Below, piece after piece: positions 40,336 to 49,540 of a stretch of 64,000 nt of DNA. Location: the NCBI GenBank assembly GCA_028818755.1, contig JAPPNF010000025.1, forward strand, positions 1-64,000, read 5' to 3'. Numbering within the stretch: position 1 is the stretch's first letter; the number at the start of each line of letters is the position of its first letter. A program made the position numbers and the translations under genes. Source of the DNA: Deltaproteobacteria bacterium. GTDB taxonomy: Bacteria > Desulfobacterota > Binatia > UBA9968 > JAJDTQ01. The notes below the pieces were generated by a model. The model was not told the origin of the DNA and did no database searches. It was given only the letters and a program-made list of their open reading frames with translations.

Positions 40336-41610
40336 ATGAAGACTGCCATCATCTCCGGCTGCCGCACGCCCTTCGCCAGGGCCGGCACCCATTTCGCACG
40401 CATGTCGGCAATCGAACTGGGGCGCCACGCGGTGACCGAACTCCTGGCTCGCACCCCGGTTCCGCCGGACCTTGTGGACCAGCTGATCTACGGGACGGTC
40501 GTCCACGATGCGCAGGCGCCCAACATCGCGCGCGAGGTTGGTCTGGCCACGCTGCCGAAGGATGTTCCGGCCACGACCGTGTCGCGGGCGTGCGCGTCGG
40601 CCAACCAGGCGATCAGCGACGGTGTGAACCTGATCGAGGCGGGCGTGGCCGACGTGGTCGTCGCCGGTGGAGCCGAGTGCCTGTCGCGGATCCCCATCCT
40701 GGCGTCCGACCGCCTCGCCAGAACGCTGGTGGCAGCCTCCAGGGCAAGGAGCCTCGGTGCACGACTGCGCGCCTTCACCGCGATTCGCCCGCGCGATCTC
40801 GTCCCGGTGGCTCCCGCGATCGCCGAGTATTCGACCGGCGAGACCATGGGCGCGGCCGCCGAGCGCATGGCCAAGGAGAACGGGATCGCGCGCGAGGACC
40901 AGGACCGGTGGGCGCTGGGGTCGCACCGCAAGGCGCACGCCGGCACCGAGGACGGGCGGCTCACCGCAGAAATCGCCCCGGTCTACGTCCCCCCGCGCTA
41001 CGGGGACATCGTGGAACGCGACAACGGCATCCGGCCGGACACGTCGATGGAGGCGCTGTCCGGACTCCGCCCCGTGTTCGACCGCCGATTCGGGTCCGTG
41101 ACCGCGGGCAGTTCGTCGCCGCTGACCGACGGGGGGTCGGCGGTGCTGCTGATGTCGCCGGCACGCGCGCGCGAGTTGCAGCTGGAACCGCTGGGGTACG
41201 TCCGCAGCTACGCGTTCACAGCCCTCGATCCGGGCGCGCAGCTGCTTCAGGGACCTGCCTACGCCGCTCCGATCGCGCTCGAGCGGGCCGGGATCACAAT
41301 GGCGGACATCGACCTGCTGGAGATGCACGAGGCCTTCGCCGCCCAGGTGCTGTCAAACCTGCAGGCGTGGGACTCCGACACCTTCGGCCGCGACGCACTC
41401 GGCCGCTCAGGCAGACTGGGCCATCCCGACCCGGAAGCGATCAACGTGATGGGGGGCTCCATCGCGATTGGTCACCCCTTCGGCGCGACGGGCGGGCGCC
41501 TGACCGTCACGCTCCTCAACGAACTGCGGCGGCGGGACGGCCAGTTCGGCATGGTGACCGTGTGCGCGGCAGGCGGAATGGGCTTCGCGATGGTCCTGGA
41601 GCGGGCCTAG
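40336..41610 (+). CDS. Thiolase family protein (acetyl-CoA acyltransferase)
   Basis: 424 residues. Active-site cysteine in SRACASANQAI, HEAFAAQVLSN, GGSIAIGHPFGATGGR and the second cysteine in VCAAGGMGFAMV. It cleaves 3-ketoacyl-CoA in beta-oxidation; length and sequence are nearest to FadI-like degradative thiolases. With the hydratase and synthetase it suggests fatty or aromatic acid catabolism. It converges on the small membrane protein gene, with 4 bases of overlap. Confidence 0.9.
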   Translation: MKTAIISGCRTPFARAGTHFARMSAIELGRHAVTELLARTPVPPDLVDQLIYGTVVHDAQAPNIAREVGLATLPKDVPATTVSRACASANQAISDGVNLIEAGVADVVVAGGAECLSRIPILASDRLARTLVAASRARSLGARLRAFTAIRPRDLVPVAPAIAEYSTGETMGAAAERMAKENGIAREDQDRWALGSHRKAHAGTEDGRLTAEIAPVYVPPRYGDIVERDNGIRPDTSMEALSGLRPVFDRRFGSVTAGSSSPLTDGGSAVLLMSPARARELQLEPLGYVRSYAFTALDPGAQLLQGPAYAAPIALERAGITMADIDLLEMHEAFAAQVLSNLQAWDSDTFGRDALGRSGRLGHPDPEAINVMGGSIAIGHPFGATGGRLTVTLLNELRRRDGQFGMVTVCAAGGMGFAMVLERA

Positions 41611-42098
41611 CCCCGGCCCAGGCGAGGCTCGATACGGCTGGCCAACCTCTGCGGAAAGCGGGACCCCACGTAGATCTGCTTGCGGCTCCGCAGCACGACG
41701 CGGACGGCCCTGTTGCCCCGTATGGTCCACGCCGTCTTGCCGCCCGTGGGGCGAATTCCCCACCCCCCGAACTCGCGGAGCGGGCTGTACGTGACCGGCT
41801 CGGCGGACTCCATGTCCCGGTACGCGATCCGCTTGCGCACAAAGTGGAGCGGCCCGAAGGCGATGAACAGCTGGTCGGCGCGGACCTCGACATCGAGGCA
41901 CAGGAAGAGCGCGCTCATCAGGAGGGGAAAGAACAGCACGGCACCCAGGGTCAGGACCAGCGCCGTCGTCGACATGGGGTCGCGACCGGCTGCGTAGATC
42001 GTCGCACCGGCCACCGCCAGGCACGCCCCCCAGATGAGGACCCACACCCAGGCCGGAGCCCAGGTCCGCTCACGGTACACTCCATGTTCACGCCTCAT
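41607..42098 (-). CDS. Small membrane protein, PH-domain-like
   Basis: 163 residues with two membrane segments (VWVLIWGACLAVAGATIYAA and a second, ALVLTLGAVLFFPLLMSALF) followed by a beta-rich region with FGPLHFVRKRIAYRDMES and VLRSRKQIYVGSRFP, resembling bacterial PH domains. Function is unknown. The start overlaps the FAD subunit stop by 11 bases, so it is last in the molybdenum hydroxylase operon. Confidence 0.6.
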   Translation of the reverse strand: MRREHGVYRERTWAPAWVWVLIWGACLAVAGATIYAAGRDPMSTTALVLTLGAVLFFPLLMSALFLCLDVEVRADQLFIAFGPLHFVRKRIAYRDMESAEPVTYSPLREFGGWGIRPTGGKTAWTIRGNRAVRVVLRSRKQIYVGSRFPQRLASRIEPRLGRG

Positions 42099-43119
42099 AC
42101 ACGCTCAGCTCCTCCAAGGCCCGCCGAACGTACACGGGCACCATCGCCCGCCGCCATTCGGCATCCACAATCAGGTTGTCCAGGGGCCGGCACTGCGCGT
42201 GTGCCCGCTCCGCCAACGCGTCGATCGTAGCGCCGTCGAGCCGGCCCCCGACCGCCAACTCCGACCACCCCGCCAGCACCCGCGGACGCGCGCCCAGGGC
42301 GGACACGACGCCGGTCAGCCGATTCACGGTCCCCGTTTCTCCGAAATCGCCCGCGACCGCCACCGAAAGCAGGGGGAAGTCGATCGAATTGCGCTGGCGC
42401 AGTTTTCTGTAGGCACTGCGACGGCCGCGCGCAATCGGAATGGTGATCCCCGTCACGACTTCGTCGGGAGCCCGGCGGGTGTTCCAGATGCCATCGGTCA
42501 CGAAGAAGTCTGAAGCGTCCATGGCCCTTTCGCCGTGCGGCCCTGCCAGGGTGAGGCTGGCGCCAAGCGCGATGAGATTGGGTGGCGTATCCGCCGAATG
42601 GGCGGCCACGCACTTCTTGCCCACTCCGGTTACGTGGCAGATGGTCCCGTCCTTCTTCAGGCAGTATCCAAGGGCACTTCGCCAGAACTGCGTCTGGTTG
42701 TAGTAGGTGCACCGCGTGTCGAGGCAGACATTGCCGCCGATCGTGCCCATGTTGCGCAGTTGGGGACCGGCCACCAGGCCGGCCGCGTTCGCCAGACCGG
42801 CGAAGTGATGTCGGACGAGAGGATTGGCGGCGACATCGGCCAGGGTCTCGAGCGCGCCGATGTGCAACGCCGTCCCCGTCCCCGGGGCGTGGCTGCCCGT
42901 CCCGGCATCCGGTCCTTCCACAACCTCGATCCCGCGCATGGCGCCGATGCCCTTCAGCGACACCACATGCGCCGGCGTGAAGAGCCGGTGCTTCATGTTG
43001 GGCATGAGGTCGGTGCCGCCCGCGATGGGCATGGCGTCCGCGCCGAACCGGGTCAGCAGGGCGACAGCTTCACGGACCGTGCGGGGCCGGTGGTAGCGGA
43101 AGGGCGGAAGGCGAAGCAC
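42088..43119 (-). CDS. Molybdenum hydroxylase FAD subunit, HcrB-type with extra Fe-S insert
   Basis: 343 residues. FAD-binding segment PIAGGTDLMPNMKH, then TIGGNVCLDTRCTYYNQ, ALGYCLKKDGTICHVTG and KKCVAAHSADTPP. This cysteine-rich insert matches the [4Fe-4S] segment seen in the beta subunit of 4-hydroxybenzoyl-CoA reductase and absent from ordinary xanthine dehydrogenases. GTG start at 43119 (VLRLPPFRYHRPRTV). Electrons would pass from the molybdenum centre through 2Fe-2S clusters, FAD and this cluster. It lies 17 bases after the large subunit. Confidence 0.88.
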   Translation of the reverse strand: MLRLPPFRYHRPRTVREAVALLTRFGADAMPIAGGTDLMPNMKHRLFTPAHVVSLKGIGAMRGIEVVEGPDAGTGSHAPGTGTALHIGALETLADVAANPLVRHHFAGLANAAGLVAGPQLRNMGTIGGNVCLDTRCTYYNQTQFWRSALGYCLKKDGTICHVTGVGKKCVAAHSADTPPNLIALGASLTLAGPHGERAMDASDFFVTDGIWNTRRAPDEVVTGITIPIARGRRSAYRKLRQRNSIDFPLLSVAVAGDFGETGTVNRLTGVVSALGARPRVLAGWSELAVGGRLDGATIDALAERAHAQCRPLDNLIVDAEWRRAMVPVYVRRALEELSVYEA

Positions 43120-43136
43120 CGTCGGCGGCCTGCGTG

Positions 43137-46100
43137 CTACCCCTGAGGCGCGAGCGGCCGCGCGACCATGATCCCGTCCTGGCCGTCGAACCGCTGGATC
43201 CGCTCGGCCAGCGTCTCTTCGCTGATCTGCACGTGCGAGCCCACGAGGGGCGCGTGGAGGAGCCGCAGTTCGCCATCCTGCCAGAGGGCGATCCCCGTGT
43301 GCGCAATGTCCAGCCCGGGGACCGTGCTCGTGGCGGCGATGATGTCGCCGTCCCGGATCAGGTGAGCCTTCGCGGCAATCTCCTCCTGGGGTATGTAGTA
43401 GCGCTCGGTCGCGCTGATACGCTTCTCCGCACGGACGACTTCGGCCAGGACATCCGGATCGGCGAGCTGCCGGTATGCGTCCGGGTGCGTGGACATGAAG
43501 TCGATAGCCGATGTGTCCGCCACGCCGCCGAGCTCCCGTGACAGAGCGGTGACCAACCCTGCCGTCTCGTTGTCGGTGATCCACTCGCTGAAGTAGTGGA
43601 GGCGGCTGGGATACCCGTCCAGCGCTCCGCCGCGGTAGCGGATCCGCGTGAGTTCGTCCCGGTACGCGGTCCTGAAATCGCCGTCTGCCGTGCCGCTCCA
43701 TGCCAGCCGCGCGAGTACAAGGGCGGTTTCGACGAAGGTCACGCAGTCGAGCGCCTCCAGGTTGACGACGAGCCGCTCGGGTCCGGGGACCTCCAGGGTG
43801 TGCGGCTCATAGGCCGTCCCGACGAAGCGCTCGCCGATGCGCGCAAGGAGATCGCCGAAGCGCGGGAACGTATCGGGCTGCTGCGGGACGGCCCACTCGT
43901 AGTGATCGCGCGCGATCTCCCAGTCACGGCCCGTGTTGGCGACGGCGCGGTCCTCGCACCCCGCCACACCGAGGACGGCCAGAAGCCCCAACCCCGCGGA
44001 CCGCAGCGCGCGCCAGACGCGGGGCGGCGAGAATGGCAACGAGTCCATGCGCACGCCTACCGCATCATGGATCGCGTTGGCAATGGCGGGAATGGACGGG
44101 TGCAGGGGCCCTTCACCGGCCTCCTTGGCCCCGTACGGCCCCTCGGGATCGATCGACTCGACGATCAGCGACTCCAGTTCCGGCGTATCCACGCTCGTCG
44201 GGATCCGGTAGTCCAGCAGCGAGGGCGCATTGTGCAAACCCGCGCGCCCCTGGTCCTCCGACTTGAAGATCTGTTCCTCCATCAGCGCCTCGGCGAAGCC
44301 CATGTATGCCGAGCCTTCCATCTGCCCGGCGACCAGGACCGGATTCAGCGCCCGTCCGCAGTCGTGCGCAATCCAGATCCTGGCGACCGTCACGAACCCC
44401 GTCTCCACGTCCACCTCCACTTCGGCCACGTGCGCGGTGAACGAGAACGCGGGAGAAGCGCCGATCGTCGCACCCCTGTAGTCCCCATGCACATCCTTGG
44501 GCGTGTTGTACGACCCCGTCGCGCCCAGGGTGCCGACCGCGGACTCTGCCAGGTTGAAGGCGTCCCGCACCGGCATGCTCGTGCCCGTATCGCCGGCCCG
44601 CACCGCCAGCCCTCCGGCCAGCAGCACTTCGCGCGGCTTCACGCCCCACTCGGCCGCGACCGCCTCCTGCACCTGCGCCTTGAGCTTCCGCGCCGCGTCG
44701 ATGCACGCGTTGCCCAGCATGAAGGTGACCCTCGACGAGTACGCGCCCAGGTCGACCGGTGTGAAGTCGGTGTCGCCCGCCAGCACCCGGACATGGTCCA
44801 GCGGCACCCCCAGCTCCTCGGCCACGATGTACGCGACCATGGAGTCGACGCCCTGGCCGATTTCGGAGGCGCCCGAGAAGACCGCCACCCGCCCCGATCG
44901 GTCCACCTGCAGCTGGATCCCCGACTGCGGCATGTCGTTGGGGTAGATCGGGTAGTTGGTGCCCGTGATGTAGGTCGATCCCGCCACGCCCACCCCGCGC
45001 CCGAACGGCAGACGGCGATGCTTCCGCTTCCAGTCGCTCGCGCGCTCCACCTCGTCCAGGCACTCCAGGAAGCCGTTCGACGTGATCCGCAGATCGTTCA
45101 CCGTGCGCGTGTTCGCGCCGATGAAGTTGCGCCTGCGCAGTTCGATCGGGTCGATCTCGAGCCGCTCGGCGATCCGGTCGAGCTGAACCTCGAACGCAAA
45201 CCGCGGCTGCACCGAACCGTGACCCCGCTTCGGCCCGCACGCCGGCTTGTTCGTGTACGCACGCGTGGAGTGGAAGCGGTAGGCGGGCATCCGGTACGGC
45301 GCCGTCAGGAGCTGCCCGGCGTAGTAGGTCGTGACGAGCCCGAAGGACGCGTAGGCGCCGCCGTCCATGACGATCTCGGCGTCGACCGAGGTGAGCGTTC
45401 CGTCGCGCGCGGCCCCGGTCCGGTACCGCATGTGGAACGGATGCCGCCCACGATGCGAGTAGAAGACCTCTTCGCGCGTGTACAGGATCTTGACCGGCCG
45501 ACCCGTCATCATCGACAGCTTCGCCACGCAGAATTCCAGGTCGAATGGCTCCGACTTGCCGCCGAAGGCACCGCCGACCGGGGGCTGAATGACCCGCACC
45601 TGCGCCGGATCCACGTCCAGGACCCGGGCCAGTTCCCGGTGGAGGTAGTGGGGAACCTGTGTCGCGGACCACACGGTGAGTTTGCCGTTCCCCTCGGCGA
45701 GCCCGATCGCGCAGTGGGGTTCGATGGGCGTGTGAGTCGTCCCTTCGAAGAAGTAGTCGCCCTCCACGACAACATGCGAGTCGCCAAGCCCGGCCTCCAC
45801 GGCGCCGAACTCGAGGCTCACGACCTTGGTCACGTTGCCGTTCCGCCCCGGCTTGCGCGGCTCGTGGATGTACGGGCCCGAGTCGGCGGCGATCGCTTCG
45901 TGCGGGTCGAGGTACGCGGGGAGCTCCTCGTACGCCACGTCGATCAGGTCCAGCGCCGCGATCGCCGTGTCCTCGTCCACCGCCGCCACCGCCGCCACGC
46001 CGTCGCCGATGTAGCGCACCCGGTCCACGCACAGGGGATACTCGTCCGGTGTCCACGGGATGATGCCGTACCGCGTCGGCATGTCCCGGCCGGTCACCAC

Positions 46101-46361
46101 CGCGTGGACACCCTCCAGCGCTTCGGCGCGCGACGTGTCGATCGCCAGGATGCGCGCGTGCGGATGGGGACTCCTGAGGATCTTCCCGTGCAGCATCCCG
46201 GGCAGCCGGATGTCGTCGGTGTAGCGCGCCCTGCCGGTCGCCTTCGCCAGGCCGTCGACCTTGCGCATGGGGCGGCCGATGGTGGAAAGGGCCTCGCCGG
46301 GCCGGTCCACCTCGCGTGCGTCCCGACCGGTGGGACGCCCGGCGACGTCACGCCGGCTCAC
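43137..46361 (-). CDS. Molybdenum hydroxylase large subunit fused to a DUF1460 lipoprotein domain
   Basis: 1074 residues in one uninterrupted frame. Residues 1-785 are a molybdopterin-binding subunit: GRARYTDDIRLPGMLHGKIL, GGAFGGKSEPFDLEFC, GPKRGHGSVQPRFAFE, EIGQGVDSMVAYIVAEE and the catalytic glutamate in GAKEAGEGPLHPSIPAIANA. Without a stop the frame runs into a lipoprotein-type signal (LGLLAVLGVAGCED) and a DUF1460 domain with its cysteine in LEALDCVTFVET (about residue 873) and GLDIAHTGIALW. DUF1460 proteins are wall-amidase-like and exported. Internal starts exist: ATG at 44048 (residue 772) would give a 303-residue lipoprotein. GTG start at 46361 overlaps the small subunit stop. Confidence 0.85.
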   Translation of the reverse strand: MSRRDVAGRPTGRDAREVDRPGEALSTIGRPMRKVDGLAKATGRARYTDDIRLPGMLHGKILRSPHPHARILAIDTSRAEALEGVHAVVTGRDMPTRYGIIPWTPDEYPLCVDRVRYIGDGVAAVAAVDEDTAIAALDLIDVAYEELPAYLDPHEAIAADSGPYIHEPRKPGRNGNVTKVVSLEFGAVEAGLGDSHVVVEGDYFFEGTTHTPIEPHCAIGLAEGNGKLTVWSATQVPHYLHRELARVLDVDPAQVRVIQPPVGGAFGGKSEPFDLEFCVAKLSMMTGRPVKILYTREEVFYSHRGRHPFHMRYRTGAARDGTLTSVDAEIVMDGGAYASFGLVTTYYAGQLLTAPYRMPAYRFHSTRAYTNKPACGPKRGHGSVQPRFAFEVQLDRIAERLEIDPIELRRRNFIGANTRTVNDLRITSNGFLECLDEVERASDWKRKHRRLPFGRGVGVAGSTYITGTNYPIYPNDMPQSGIQLQVDRSGRVAVFSGASEIGQGVDSMVAYIVAEELGVPLDHVRVLAGDTDFTPVDLGAYSSRVTFMLGNACIDAARKLKAQVQEAVAAEWGVKPREVLLAGGLAVRAGDTGTSMPVRDAFNLAESAVGTLGATGSYNTPKDVHGDYRGATIGASPAFSFTAHVAEVEVDVETGFVTVARIWIAHDCGRALNPVLVAGQMEGSAYMGFAEALMEEQIFKSEDQGRAGLHNAPSLLDYRIPTSVDTPELESLIVESIDPEGPYGAKEAGEGPLHPSIPAIANAIHDAVGVRMDSLPFSPPRVWRALRSAGLGLLAVLGVAGCEDRAVANTGRDWEIARDHYEWAVPQQPDTFPRFGDLLARIGERFVGTAYEPHTLEVPGPERLVVNLEALDCVTFVETALVLARLAWSGTADGDFRTAYRDELTRIRYRGGALDGYPSRLHYFSEWITDNETAGLVTALSRELGGVADTSAIDFMSTHPDAYRQLADPDVLAEVVRAEKRISATERYYIPQEEIAAKAHLIRDGDIIAATSTVPGLDIAHTGIALWQDGELRLLHAPLVGSHVQISEETLAERIQRFDGQDGIMVARPLAPQG

Positions 46362-46891
46362 GCGCCCACCCTCTCCACGGGAGTCGCCCGCGGCGCCGGC
46401 TCGTCCGGCTCGGGCCCCCGCACTTCCCCGCCCAGCCGGGTCGCCGCGGCCTCCACGGCGTCGTAGATCTTCGCGTAACCGGTGCAGCGGCAGAGGTTGC
46501 CCGCCAGCGCGGCCCGGATCTCCTCGCGCGTCGGCGCCGGGTTGTGATCGAGCAGCGCCACCGAACTGCACAGGATCCCAGGCGTGCAGAAGCCGCACTG
46601 CGCGGCGCCGTTGAGGTCGAATTCGTCCTGAACCGGGTGCGGCTCGGTCCCTTCGGCAAGCCCCTCGACGGTGCGCACCTCGCGCCCCTCCGCCTCCCGG
46701 ACTGGCGTGATGCACGACAGGATGGCCCGGCCGTCCACGATCACAGTACAGGCGCCGCAGTCCCCCTTGTCGCAACCCTGCTTGGACCCGGTCAGACCCA
46801 GTCCATAGCGCAGCGTCTCCAGCAGGGTGTAGTGCGCGGGCACCCCGCAAACGCGCTCGTCTCCGTTCACCCGCAGGCGGACAACTTCCAT
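46358..46891 (-). CDS. Molybdenum hydroxylase [2Fe-2S] small subunit
   Basis: 177 residues. Plant-type 2Fe-2S domain GSKQGCDKGDCGACTVIVDG and helical domain with the second cluster CGFCTPGILCSSVALL and NLCRCTGYAKIYDAV. It carries electrons from molybdenum to FAD. The start at 46891 has GGAGGT 6 bases upstream. First gene of the operon small-large-FAD; the C-terminal 25 residues are a proline- and glutamate-rich extension. Confidence 0.93.
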   Translation of the reverse strand: MEVVRLRVNGDERVCGVPAHYTLLETLRYGLGLTGSKQGCDKGDCGACTVIVDGRAILSCITPVREAEGREVRTVEGLAEGTEPHPVQDEFDLNGAAQCGFCTPGILCSSVALLDHNPAPTREEIRAALAGNLCRCTGYAKIYDAVEAAATRLGGEVRGPEPDEPAPRATPVERVGA

Positions 46892-46909
46892 CGGGGACCT
46901 CCTTCGGCC

Positions 46910-46917
46910 TATAATAT
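46910..46917. promoter_or_regulatory. Divergent -10 region between small subunit gene and bacilliredoxin gene
   Basis: TATAAT reads on the plus strand at 46910-46915 and TATTAT on the minus strand at 46917-46912. They lie about 20 bases before the small subunit start and 60 before the bacilliredoxin start. No clear -35 is seen on the plus side. Confidence 0.35.
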
Positions 46918-46971
46918 CGGTTACAAGCGCCCGTACAGCCAACGAGCCCAGTGACAGGACCCAGTACGAAA

Positions 46972-47388
46972 ATGCCCTACCCAGAGATGATGGTCGCCCC
47001 GATGCGGCACGAACTGGTTCAGATCGGTTTCCAGGAACTCCGCAGCGCGGAGCAGGTCAACCAGGCGATGGACGCCATGGAAGGCACCGTGCTCGTGGCG
47101 GTCAATTCCGTGTGTGGCTGCGCCGCCGGGATCTTTCGCCCGGCAGTGATGCTGGCCCTCCAGGGAGACAAGCAGCCGGACCACAAGGTCACGGTCTTCG
47201 CCGGACAGGATCTGGATGCCACCGCGGAAGCCCGCAAGCAGCTCATCGGCTACCCGCCGTCCTCCCCCTCGATCGCGCTGCTGAAGGACGGAGACGTCGT
47301 GTTCATGCTCGAGCGCTTCCAGATCGAGGGACGGTCAGCCCCCGCGATCGCCGACGACCTGCAGGCCGCCTTCGCCGAGCACTGCTAG
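46972..47388 (+). CDS. Bacilliredoxin (BrxA/BrxB, YphP/YqiW family)
   Basis: About 138 residues with the family CGC motif in VNSVCGCAAGIFRPAV, then VTVFAGQDLDATAEAR and GYPPSSPSIALLKDG. In Firmicutes it removes bacillithiol from proteins; outside them it is thought to act as a disulfide reductase. The ATG at 46972 matches the family N-terminus (MPYPEMMVAPMRHELVQIG); a GTG at 46951 is possible. Confidence 0.92.
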   Translation: MPYPEMMVAPMRHELVQIGFQELRSAEQVNQAMDAMEGTVLVAVNSVCGCAAGIFRPAVMLALQGDKQPDHKVTVFAGQDLDATAEARKQLIGYPPSSPSIALLKDGDVVFMLERFQIEGRSAPAIADDLQAAFAEHC

Positions 47389-47391
47389 CCG

Positions 47392-47796
47392 CTAGTCTCC
47401 TTCGCTGCGGCTCGCGAGCCAACCGTCCATGGAGTACCGGCCGCCGCCGTGCGTGAAGAAGAACAGCCACGTGAAGCAGTAGAAGGCGGCAAGCTCGCCG
47501 CGGTTCATGATCGGCCAGAAGCCCATCGGCACGTGCACCATGAAGTACGCGACCGCCATCTGACCGGAGGCGATGAAGGCCACCGGCCTCGTGAACAGGC
47601 CCAGCATCAGCAGCAGGCCGCCGAAGAACTCGATGACCCCGGCGGCTCCGCGGAGGCTCATCAGGCTCTCCACGGGTTCCGAGCCCAGCACCCCGAACAG
47701 CTTCTGGGCTCCGTGCTGCGCGAAGAGGAAGCCGGCTACCACGCGCAGCGCGTTGTAAGCGAACTCCTTGAGTCCCGCATGCTCCGTCTTGAACAT
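47392..47796 (-). CDS. DoxX family membrane protein
   Basis: 134 residues, four membrane segments. DoxX pattern ALRVVAGFLFAQHGAQKLFG, GVIEFFGGLLLMLGLFTRPVAFI and AYFMVHVPMGFWPIMNRGE. Some homologues act with thiosulfate:quinone oxidoreductase or in oxidative stress complexes, most are unassigned. Convergent with the bacilliredoxin gene, with 3 bases between stops. Confidence 0.88.
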   Translation of the reverse strand: MFKTEHAGLKEFAYNALRVVAGFLFAQHGAQKLFGVLGSEPVESLMSLRGAAGVIEFFGGLLLMLGLFTRPVAFIASGQMAVAYFMVHVPMGFWPIMNRGELAAFYCFTWLFFFTHGGGRYSMDGWLASRSEGD

Positions 47797-47930
47797 TGAC
47801 TGATCGCCTCCTGGTGGCGGTGGGTCGTAGGTACGGACAGCGAACGCGGACAGCGTAACCGCGCGAGGCTCCGGGTGAAAGATCCCGGAAGCACGGGGAG
47901 TGCACCGCCGGGGCGCAGCGCGTGCCCGTG

Positions 47931-48671
47931 CTACTGCCCGGAATCCAGGCGTGCGCGATCCCGCCGCCGGAGGCGCCGCCGTTCCCGCTTCTCCCTGCGC
48001 CGCCTGCGCCGGGCCTCACGTCCGCTCTCACCCGGGTACCGATACTCGATGTCGACCGAGCTGAGCACCGCGAAGCCGTCGATCCGTACCACCGGCATGT
48101 CCCCCGTCGCCAGCAGCGACCGCATCTCCTGGTGTTCAAAGCTGCCCAGAATCGCCGAACCCGAGCACTCGACGTGCAGGCCCGGAGGCACGATGACCTC
48201 CACCGACCCCATTACCGCGGTCACCGTGAAGACCGTCTCGCCGGGACCCAGGAGGGCTTCCCGCAGATCGAGTTCCATCGACCCCATGACCGCAACCAGG
48301 GTGTTGCGCCGGGCGGGTATCCAGGCCCCGCTGCGGTTGGTCTCGCCAAAGATGGCCACGGCGCGATCGGCGGGCCGGATTCGCCCCGCCGGCAGATCCG
48401 CCGCAATCCGGGGGAGCGTCGCGAGTTCGTCCCCCCGAGCCGCCTGCGAGCCGCGCCCGCCCGCTCGCAGTCCCTCGATCGCCGTCCCCAGTTCGGGGAT
48501 GGTGCCCGCCTTCTGCGCCAGGGTCACGCGCCGCTCGAATTCCTCGATGGACACGATATCCTGCGCGAAGCTCTCGCTGAGGATGTCGATCACCTTCTCC
48601 CGGGCTTCGTCCACCGAAATGGGCCGCTCCGTTCCCGCCACCGGCCCGCCCGGCGACTCCGGCTTCTTCAT
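47931..48671 (-). CDS. DUF1707 / LiaF-like domain protein
   Basis: 246 residues. The N-terminal DUF1707-like region (ISVDEAREKVIDILSESFAQD, then IEEFERRVTLAQKA) is followed by a LiaF-like beta-helical domain (AVAIFGETNRSGAW, TLVAVMGSMELDLREALL, TAVMGSVEVIVPPGLHV) and a very basic tail rich in arginine. LiaF-type proteins modulate cell-envelope stress signalling. The ATG overlaps the channel gene stop by 4 bases. Confidence 0.82.
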   Translation of the reverse strand: MKKPESPGGPVAGTERPISVDEAREKVIDILSESFAQDIVSIEEFERRVTLAQKAGTIPELGTAIEGLRAGGRGSQAARGDELATLPRIAADLPAGRIRPADRAVAIFGETNRSGAWIPARRNTLVAVMGSMELDLREALLGPGETVFTVTAVMGSVEVIVPPGLHVECSGSAILGSFEHQEMRSLLATGDMPVVRIDGFAVLSSVDIEYRYPGESGREARRRRRREKRERRRLRRRDRARLDSGQ

Positions 48672-49540
48672 TCCGTCCCCACGTCCACTACCGTCCCTCC
48701 GCATCCCTTGCAGAACTGCGCGTCGTAGTCGTGTCCGCCGCTGTGGCAGTCCGAGCACACCCGGTCCCGCACCCTCGGCGACCCCTGCATCTTCCTGGCC
48801 ATATGCGCCGCCTGCGCCATTTCCACGCTTACGATCCCCGTGGGCACGGCGATCAACCCATACCCCATCAGCATGATGATCGCCGCCAGGAACTTCCCCA
48901 CGGCCGTCACCGGCGTAATGTCGCCGAACCCCACGGTGGTGAGCGTGACCACGGCCCAGTACACCGACTGGGGGATCGACGTGAAGCCGGCGGTCGATCC
49001 CTCTATCAGATACATGAACGAGCCCAGGATCACAACCAGGGTAAGCACCGAGATCAGGAAGACGATGATCCGGTAGCGGCTTGCCGCCAGCGCCCGCCCC
49101 AGTGTCCTGGCTTCGCCCATGTAGCGCACCAGCTTGAGCACCCGGAACACCCGCAGCACCCGCAGCACCCGGATGATGAGCAGGAAGCCCCCGTCCAGCA
49201 GGAGCAGGCTGAGGTAGGTCGGGATGATCGCGAGCAGATCGATGATGCCAAAGAAACTCAGCGCGTACCGCCGCTTCGACCGCACGGCGGCCAGTCTCGC
49301 CGCGTATTCGATCGTGAAGAGGATCGTGAAAACCCACTCCAGGACGCGCAGCAGGAAACCATGCTCCTCCACGACCGTTTCCACCGAATCCAGCATGACC
49401 ACGACGACGCTGGACAGGATCGTGAGGATCAGCACGACGTCGAACGCCGTCGCCGCCCCGTTCTGGTCCGATTCGAAGAGGACGTCGTAGAGCCGCCCCC
49501 GCCACGGCGGACCGTTGATGGGGCGGTTGCTCTGACTCAT
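48668..49540 (-). CDS. Voltage-gated potassium channel with C-terminal zinc ribbon
   Basis: 290 residues with S1-S6: S4 is an arginine ladder ([18 protein letters not shown]), the pore loop reads [10 protein letters not shown] (potassium selectivity filter) and S6 is [20 protein letters not shown]. The last 40 residues hold two CxxC-type pairs ([17 protein letters not shown]), a rubredoxin-like zinc ribbon that could sense metal or redox state. The start overlaps the msrA stop by 4 bases. Confidence 0.9.
   Translation of the reverse strand: MSQSNRPINGPPWRGRLYDVLFESDQNGAATAFDVVLILTILSSVVVVMLDSVETVVEEHGFLLRVLEWVFTILFTIEYAARLAAVRSKRRYALSFFGIIDLLAIIPTYLSLLLLDGGFLLIIRVLRVLRVFRVLKLVRYMGEARTLGRALAASRYRIIVFLISVLTLVVILGSFMYLIEGSTAGFTSIPQSVYWAVVTLTTVGFGDITPVTAVGKFLAAIIMLMGYGLIAVPTGIVSVEMAQAAHMARKMQGSPRVRDRVCSDCHSGGHDYDAQFCKGCGGTVVDVGTE

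Noticed and set aside
42088-43701. 537-residue reading of the FAD subunit frame
   Set aside because: The part upstream of the GTG at 43119 overlaps the DUF1460 coding region in another frame and has no family sequence.
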